DNA of 64,000 bases from CAXBNB01 sp965267535 (GTDB taxonomy: Bacteria; Bacteroidota; Bacteroidia; Cytophagales; Cyclobacteriaceae). This document shows, one piece after another, positions 59,853-64,000 of this stretch. Each line of letters opens with the position of its first letter. The stretch's first letter is position 1. The notes beneath the pieces are model-generated. The model searched no databases. It was not told the DNA's origin and saw only the letters and a list, made by a program, of their open reading frames with translations. The position numbers and the translations under genes were made by a program. The stretch lies in the NCBI GenBank assembly GCA_965267535.1, contig OZ254082.1:248001-312000 (forward strand), given 5' to 3'.

Positions 59853-62800
59853 ATGAAATTAAAATTTCTACAAGTCATTGTTATGCTCTCGAAGTGGACT
59901 GCATATGGATTTTGTCTGCAAATGTTTTTTCTCAACCTGATGATTGCAGGCAGTGCTACGGGACAAAAATCCGCGAGCGTAAAGGAGGTTGAGATAAAGT
60001 TGGATGCTCGAATATCGACTGTCAGAAACCTATTTAAAGAAATAGAAGACAAGACAGTATTTCGGTTTTCACTCGATCGTACGGAGTTGAAATCGGCGCT
60101 CAGAGAAAGAATTTACCTGCCGGAAGAAAAAGTAAAAGTAGCCGAAGTGCTTATGGAGGTTTCAAAAAACTCCAAGGTGAAATTCAAACAAATCAATAAC
60201 AACATCAACGTAAGGAAGATTGGTCGAAATGAAAATGCTGACTACTCGCTGAATCTGGTTCAGGTAGTAGCCGATGTGAATATATCGGGAAAAATTACTG
60301 ACGAAAACGGAGAAGGACTGCCCGGTGCGTCTGTGGTGGTAAAAGGTACTACCCAAGGTACTACTTCAGACATAAGTGGCAATTACAGTATAAATGTGCC
60401 GGAGGATGCCACCATTGTGTTTTCGTTTGTAGGCTATCAAACAAAAGAAGTATCCGTAGTAGGACGCACGGTAATAGACCTGCAGATGACACCAGATGCA
60501 GAGCAATTAGAAGAAGTGGTAGTAGTCGGATATGGCACTGAAAAGAAGATAAATCTAACGGGAGCCGTTACAGATGTAAACATCTCTAAAGATTTAGGAG
60601 AAAGGCCAACCGCCAATATAACCACCATGCTTCAAGGTGTGCTGCCTGGGCTTACCGTAGGCACCAACAACAGCGGAGGAGAGCCGGGTTCTACGCAGAG
60701 CTTAAATATCAGGGGAGCTGGTACACTTACCGGTAACGGAGGCACACCCTATATTTTAGTAGATGGTATACCCTATGGATCGGGCGAGTTGAATTCACTC
60801 AACCCCAACGATATAGAAAATGTAACCGTACTCAAAGATGCTGCATCGTCGGCCATATATGGTTCTAAGGGAGCCTATGGTGTTATTCTTATCGAAACCA
60901 AAAAGGGACAAAACCAAGACAAAACCAAGATAGAATACAGCTCTAGCTTCCAGTATGCTACTCCTACCATGCTGCCCAATATGGCCAATAGCCTGGATTA
61001 CGCTAATGCCATCAATACAGCCCAGGTCAATTCAGGACAAACACCTTGGTTTGATGATGCGAAGATTCAAAAGATTAAGGATTATCAAAACGGTCTGATA
61101 AAAGACGAAGCAGCAGCAGATCCCAATGGAAGGTGGGGTTTTTGGAGTAACGGGTATGCTAACAACGACTTTTATGACATATTCTTTGGTGAAAATGTGC
61201 CACGAGTAAAGCATGATCTCAGCGTACGAGGTGGAAATGACAAAACCACGTATTTTGTATCAGGGAGCTATTTCGATCAGCAAGGAGCTTTTACGATTGG
61301 TACGGATCATTACGACAGAATGAACCTTACGTTTAATGTTTCAACAAAAGCCACCGACTGGTTGACCTTCAACGGTAGTGCCAGGTATTCTGACGAACAA
61401 AAAGACTTCCCCTCAGGAGGCTTTGGTGGATACAACAAGGACATAATCTACCACCAATTATCACGAAGTGGCCCTACAAATCCACTGAAAGATCCCGAAG
61501 GAAATTACATCACTCCGGATGCAAACAGACTGGCATACGGAGGGCGTGAAATTACAGACATCAACACTTCTTTCTTCAATATTTCTGCTGTGATAGAGCC
61601 GATAGAAGATTGGGTAACAACGGTAACATACAACAGAAGACTGAAAACTACTTTTACAGATAGAGAAGAGTTTAGGGCTGAGGTAGTGCATCCCAACGGG
61701 GATATCTCCAACTACGGAAACAATCCCGAAGAAATAGATAAAAGAGCCAGAAATGACTCCAGAGATTTATTCAACATTGTTTCCAGTTACAACAAGAACA
61801 TCAATGAAGTGCACAATATCTCAGTGATGGGAGGGTTTGAGCAGCGATTGGATAATTACAGTTATGTGCGTGGTGTAAGAAAAGTATTGCTTACACGTGA
61901 AATCCCAACGATCAGCACTGCTATAGGAGATCGCTTTTCTTACGATGCGGAAGGACACTTCGCTACCCGTGGTGTTTTTGGTCGTATCAAGTACAACTAC
62001 AATGGAAGATACCTTGTAGAATTTAACGGAAGATACGATGGTAGCTCATACTTTAGCGATGGAAATAAGTGGGGATTTTTCCCATCGGTTTCAGCGGCTT
62101 ATGTAGTAAGTGAAGAAGCGTTTTTTATACCACTTACCAATGTGGTAAATACAATGAAACTGCGGGTGTCTTGGGGAGAGTTAGGCAACCATGACCCACA
62201 ATTGGCCAATAACTATACAGAGTTGATGACCAACAGCGCCAGCCAGTGGCTAGAGGGAGGTGCGCAATTGGTATACATAAACCCGCCCAGCATCATCAGT
62301 CAGGATTTGACCTGGGAAACCGTTACCTCTACCAACTTTGGTTTAGACCTGGGCCTTTTCAACAACCGGTTAAATTCTACATTGGAGATATACAAAAGAG
62401 TAACCTCTGATATGATCGGGCCTTCTGATATTTTGCCAAAAACACTGGGTGCTAATTCTCCTTTGGTAAACAATGGTGAACTAACAACAAAAGGATGGGA
62501 ACTATCGATGAACTGGAGAGACAATATCGGAGAAGACTTTAGCTACAGCGTAGGGTTCAATCTCTTTGACTCTAAAGCTACCATCACAAAGTATAATAAC
62601 CCTACAGGACTGTTGAATGGCAGGTACACCGGATATGTGCTGGGAGATATGTGGGCATACACTTCGGTAGGTTTGTATGCTACAGATCAGGACGCAGAAG
62701 ACGGACCGGATCAGTCAAGATTCAGAGCAAGATGGCAGGCGGGCGACATGGAATACGCCGATTTGGACAACAATGGAGTGATTGACAATGGTTCAAACAC

Positions 62801-63347
62801 ATTGGAGGATCATGGTGATCTGTCGATTGTGGGCAACAACAGGGCGAGAATGAACTACGGAATAAACCTCCGGGCCTCATACAAAGGTTTTGATATTTCT
62901 GCTTTGTTTCAGGGTGTAGGCAAAAGAGACTACATCTTTAGCAGTAGCACAAACTTATACTATGGATTCAGAGGTAACATCTGGCAAAACTCTTACACGC
63001 AGGCAGCCATGGATTATTGGACACCTGAAAATACAGATGCATTCTTCCCAAGGCCATACATTAATGGCGAGCATACGAAAAACACTCAACGTCAGACCCG
63101 ATTTATGGAAGACGCTTCGTACCTGCGACTCAAAAATCTTCAGATAGGCTACTCCATACCTGCAAAGCTGCTCGAAAAAACCGGTTTTATCAGTTCGGTA
63201 AGAGTATACGGAAGTGGAGAAAATATATGGACGAAAACAAGTCTCAATGAAAACTTTGACCCTGAAACCCTTGGCGGTGGATGGGGTGGTGGTAAAATCT
63301 ACCCCCCTTCAAAAGTTTGGTCACTGGGCTTGAACGTTACATTTTAA
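59853..63347 (+). CDS. SusC/RagA-family TonB-linked outer-membrane receptor, module 3
   Basis: An 1164-residue SusC. Signal sequence to about 37; STN domain at about 45-115 (RISTVRNLFKEIEDKTVFRFS); regulatory-like domain at about 145-220 (KITDENGEGLPGASVVVKG); TonB box LEEVVVVGYGTEKK; plug (LQGVLPGLTVG, GGTPYILVDGIPYG); barrel to the end. The regulatory-like domain is close to identical to those of modules 1 and 2. Partner SusD starts 22 bases after. Confidence 0.96.
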   Translation: MKLKFLQVIVMLSKWTAYGFCLQMFFLNLMIAGSATGQKSASVKEVEIKLDARISTVRNLFKEIEDKTVFRFSLDRTELKSALRERIYLPEEKVKVAEVLMEVSKNSKVKFKQINNNINVRKIGRNENADYSLNLVQVVADVNISGKITDENGEGLPGASVVVKGTTQGTTSDISGNYSINVPEDATIVFSFVGYQTKEVSVVGRTVIDLQMTPDAEQLEEVVVVGYGTEKKINLTGAVTDVNISKDLGERPTANITTMLQGVLPGLTVGTNNSGGEPGSTQSLNIRGAGTLTGNGGTPYILVDGIPYGSGELNSLNPNDIENVTVLKDAASSAIYGSKGAYGVILIETKKGQNQDKTKIEYSSSFQYATPTMLPNMANSLDYANAINTAQVNSGQTPWFDDAKIQKIKDYQNGLIKDEAAADPNGRWGFWSNGYANNDFYDIFFGENVPRVKHDLSVRGGNDKTTYFVSGSYFDQQGAFTIGTDHYDRMNLTFNVSTKATDWLTFNGSARYSDEQKDFPSGGFGGYNKDIIYHQLSRSGPTNPLKDPEGNYITPDANRLAYGGREITDINTSFFNISAVIEPIEDWVTTVTYNRRLKTTFTDREEFRAEVVHPNGDISNYGNNPEEIDKRARNDSRDLFNIVSSYNKNINEVHNISVMGGFEQRLDNYSYVRGVRKVLLTREIPTISTAIGDRFSYDAEGHFATRGVFGRIKYNYNGRYLVEFNGRYDGSSYFSDGNKWGFFPSVSAAYVVSEEAFFIPLTNVVNTMKLRVSWGELGNHDPQLANNYTELMTNSASQWLEGGAQLVYINPPSIISQDLTWETVTSTNFGLDLGLFNNRLNSTLEIYKRVTSDMIGPSDILPKTLGANSPLVNNGELTTKGWELSMNWRDNIGEDFSYSVGFNLFDSKATITKYNNPTGLLNGRYTGYVLGDMWAYTSVGLYATDQDAEDGPDQSRFRARWQAGDMEYADLDNNGVIDNGSNTLEDHGDLSIVGNNRARMNYGINLRASYKGFDISALFQGVGKRDYIFSSSTNLYYGFRGNIWQNSYTQAAMDYWTPENTDAFFPRPYINGEHTKNTQRQTRFMEDASYLRLKNLQIGYSIPAKLLEKTGFISSVRVYGSGENIWTKTSLNENFDPETLGGGWGGGKIYPPSKVWSLGLNVTF

Positions 63348-63369
63348 TAAAACTTAAAAACATAGAATT

Positions 63370-64000
63370 ATGATTCTTAAAAGAATATTTATACTATCGG
63401 CCTTGCTATGTTTGTTCGCTCGATGTAATGACGACTTTTTAGATCGGCCAGACCTGGACACTATATCTTCAGACTTGTATTGGCGTTCTACCAACGACCT
63501 CAAGCTATATGTAAACAAGTACTACAGTAGTTTTCCGGGGTGGAATGCAAACCAGTACTCCGGGGGAATCTACTGGGCAGATGTAGGAAGTGATAATATG
63601 ATTCAGCCCAATGTATCTGCACGTCTCGCAGGTAACAGCACCGTAGAAACCGGTAATGGAGCATGGAACTTTGCCAATATCAGGGCAATAAATATATTCA
63701 TGGCCAACTACGAAAAAGTAGAAGACGACTTTGAAAAGTACAAGCACTATGTAGGTGAGGCATTGTTTTTCAGAGCTTATTACAATTTTCAATTGTTGGT
63801 AAATTACGGTTCGTACCCTTATAGCAATGAGTTGCTTACTGATACCTCTGAGGAATTGTATGCACCACGAACACCCAGAAACGAAATAGCTCAGAATATC
63901 ATAGCAGATTTGGATCTGGCGGCAGAATACATGAACTCAGGCAAGCAAAGCAGAGGCAATAGGTTGTGCAAAGAAGTAGCGCAGTTGTTTAAGGCTAGAG
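63370..64000 (+). CDS. SusD/RagB-family lipoprotein, module 3 (3' end outside window)
   Basis: ATG at 63370 opens a frame that runs past the window end (210 codons seen). Signal peptide with lipobox FARC (Cys19) followed by NDDFLDRPDLD, and the SusD blocks NFANIRAINIFMANYEKV and YVGEALFFRAYYNFQLLVNYG. It is the lid partner of the SusC just upstream. The missing stop is only the window edge. Confidence 0.92.
   Translation, partial: MILKRIFILSALLCLFARCNDDFLDRPDLDTISSDLYWRSTNDLKLYVNKYYSSFPGWNANQYSGGIYWADVGSDNMIQPNVSARLAGNSTVETGNGAWNFANIRAINIFMANYEKVEDDFEKYKHYVGEALFFRAYYNFQLLVNYGSYPYSNELLTDTSEELYAPRTPRNEIAQNIIADLDLAAEYMNSGKQSRGNRLCKEVAQLFKAR

Noticed and set aside
1..64000. CRISPR arrays or complete insertion sequences
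   Set aside because: No regularly spaced direct repeats and no transposase gene were seen in either strand.

Overview
This 64 kb window reads as chromosome from a Bacteroidota bacterium, most likely in the Cytophagales group. That placement is an inference from gene families, not a measured classification. The evidence is three ECF sigma/FecR/SusC/SusD modules, a GWxTD protein, a BlaI/M56 pair with a TonB C-terminal domain, an Na+-translocating NADH dehydrogenase operon, TAnnTTTG-type promoter sequences, and almost no Shine-Dalgarno sites. No rRNA, complete tRNA, CRISPR array or complete insertion sequence was seen.

Region by region. 1-3027: end of a secreted-polymer type esterase and an FG-GAP repeat protein. 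3031-11292: mostly housekeeping (subtilase, CPA2 antiporter, TIGR01777 epimerase, LOG protein, UvrA). 11297-13031: accessory island. A PIN toxin/HTH antitoxin pair has its toxin cut in two by about 0.8 kb of hairpin-rich, AT-rich DNA carrying a 33-codon ORF, and REP-like palindromes lie next to it. 13128-17374: membrane MutS-like ATPase and FeoAB iron uptake. 17665-22367: nqrABCDE, closed by a terminator with no nqrF following. 22487-25711: small lipoprotein, then a BlaI/M56 regulatory pair bracketed by two copies of one palindrome, then a gene-free spacer with repeats. 25712-35478: outer-membrane protein, methyltransferases, GWxTD protein, dnaJ-grpE, ispH, cmk and a 48-residue lipoprotein.

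35604-64000 is a glycan-uptake type region. Three consecutive modules each run ECF sigma, FecR anti-sigma, STN-containing SusC, SusD, with accessory genes between them (CRTAC1-like FG-GAP/UnbV lipoprotein, GH172/DUF2961 enzyme, FAD-dependent oxidoreductase). The expected logic is that the SusC N-terminal STN domain touches FecR in the periplasm when substrate is bound, FecR frees the sigma factor, and the sigma factor switches on susC-susD and neighbours. The third sigma gene is split by an in-frame TGA exactly in the linker between its two domains. All three fecR-susC gaps carry two hairpins in a row at nearly the same distance from the susC start.

Most unusual points: the structured insertion in the PIN toxin gene, the split sigma factor, the repeated two-hairpin susC leaders, a DnaJ lacking one of its two zinc centres, an nqr operon without nqrF, and a truncated FG-GAP/UnbV pseudogene.
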